A stretch of DNA of 5,671 bases, taken from positions 1 through 5,671 of the forward strand of contig SKSP01000390.1 in NCBI GenBank assembly GCA_007122945.1, in the 5' to 3' direction. The notes below the pieces were generated by a model. It saw nothing but the letters and a program-made list of their open reading frames with translations, was not told the DNA's origin and did not search any database. The translations under genes were made by a program, and so were the position numbers. This DNA comes from Ilumatobacteraceae bacterium (GTDB lineage Bacteria > Actinomycetota > Acidimicrobiia > Acidimicrobiales > Ilumatobacteraceae). Of this stretch, positions 5,375 through 5,671 are shown piece after piece (the first letter of the stretch is position 1; each line of letters begins with the position of its first letter).

Positions 5375-5428
5375 GTGGGGGTAGCGCGGGTGGCGCCCGT
5401 CGCCGACGATGCGAGGACGCGGGGCTGA
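5375..5428 (+). CDS. 17-codon leader ORF coupled to the downstream membrane protein
   Basis: GTG at 5375 opens a frame of 17 residues (MGVARVAPVADDARTRG). It ends at TGA 5426-5428, whose final A is the first base of the next gene's ATG (TGATG). The GTG sits 7 nt after a TAGCCT -10 box, so it would be the first codon of a leaderless transcript. TGATG overlap is a classic arrangement for translational coupling by termination and reinitiation. The peptide has no run of one amino acid, so attenuation by a specific charged tRNA is not suggested. It may act only to load ribosomes onto the next start. The alternative is that the GTG is never used and this is simply a 53-nt untranslated leader with GAGGA at 5413-5417. 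Confidence 0.4.
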   Translation: MGVARVAPVADDARTRG

Positions 5429-5671
5429 TGTCGCGTGTCGAGTCGGACGGCCCGCCGCGGGGGTGGGACCGCCGGGTCACCGCCGCGATCGGCGCGGCGA
5501 TCGTCGTGCCGCTGGCCGCGCTGGTCGTGCTCCGGGTGTGGCCCGAGCTCGACCTGCTCTGGCAGCACCACCCGGCGCACTTCTGGTTGGTGCTCGCTGC
5601 CGCCGCCGTGACGGTGATGCTCGGCTACAACCTCCACGTGGCGGCACGCCGGCGGGCGGACGCGCGCTTGC
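5428..5671 (+). CDS. N-terminal part of a membrane protein, possibly an adenylate/guanylate cyclase or other signalling protein (cut by window end)
   Basis: The first 81 codons of a gene that continues past the window. A short charged cytosolic N-terminus (SRVESDGPPRGWDRR) is followed by a hydrophobic span at about residues 18-37 (AAIGAAIVVPLAALVVL), a polar stretch containing LLWQHHPAHFW, and a second span at about residues 49-67 (LVLAAAAVTVMLGYNL), then AARRRADARL. The HPAHFWLVL plus R-R-ADARL pattern reminds me of the membrane domain in front of some actinobacterial cyclase or GGDEF-type proteins. That recognition is tentative and the catalytic domain lies outside the window. ATG 5428 is the earliest possible start: the only in-frame codons upstream are non-start codons back to the TAG at 5362-5364. 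GAGGA lies 10 nt before it and the leader ORF stop overlaps it. Confidence 0.6.
   Translation, partial: MSRVESDGPPRGWDRRVTAAIGAAIVVPLAALVVLRVWPELDLLWQHHPAHFWLVLAAAAVTVMLGYNLHVAARRRADARL

Noticed and set aside
1..5671. CRISPR arrays, tRNA or rRNA genes, intact insertion sequences, att sites
   Set aside because: No regularly spaced repeats, cloverleaf-like or rRNA-like stretches, or paired terminal inverted repeats were recognised on reading both strands.

Overview
The window is GC-rich and densely coding. It looks like chromosomal accessory DNA from a high-GC actinobacterium. The protein families (a probable F420-type luciferase-like oxidoreductase, a DHRS1-like SDR, a SnoaL-like protein, a LuxR solo) and the TAG-type -10 boxes sitting 6-7 nt before GTG start codons would suit an Acidimicrobiia-like lineage. 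That placement is inference. No rRNA, tRNA or CRISPR array was seen.

Layout. (1) Positions 1-258 hold the 3' end of a rightward gene resembling luciferase-like monooxygenases. Its frame has no stop before it runs antisense into the next gene. A 10-bp stem-loop at 205-252 is the likely shared terminator of the convergent pair. (2) Positions 259-1608, minus strand, hold a probable two-gene operon: a SnoaL/NTF2-fold protein (start 1608) and then a DHRS1-like short-chain dehydrogenase (start GTG 1080). Both starts have strong purine-rich ribosome binding sites, and a -10-like box lies at 1659-1664. Together with the neighbouring oxidoreductase this looks like a small-molecule catabolic or detoxification cluster of unknown substrate. 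(3) Positions 1609-2019 carry no intact gene but hold two apparent minus-strand relics: a nucleophile-elbow fragment of a haloalkane dehalogenase-type alpha/beta hydrolase and a possible TetR C-terminal fragment. (4) Positions 2020-3879, plus strand, encode a complete half-size ABC exporter with all ATPase motifs. (5) Positions 3880-4094 carry a minus-strand relic resembling the N-terminal part of IS1380-family transposases, then a 16-bp imperfect palindrome and a leaderless-type promoter. (6) Positions 4095-5276, plus strand, encode a LuxR-type regulator with a GAF/PAS-like sensory half. (7) Positions 5277-5427 hold a weak stem-loop, another leaderless-type promoter and a 17-codon leader ORF. 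The leader's stop overlaps the ATG of (8), a membrane protein cut off by the window end (5428-5671), possibly the membrane domain of an adenylate/guanylate cyclase or other signalling protein.

The most notable points are three plus-strand promoters of the form TAGCNT-N6/7-GTG that predict leaderless mRNAs, a leader peptide coupled by TGATG to the last gene, and decayed gene pieces filling both larger gaps. I found no clear evidence of a wholly new multi-gene system. All family assignments rest on reading motifs by eye.
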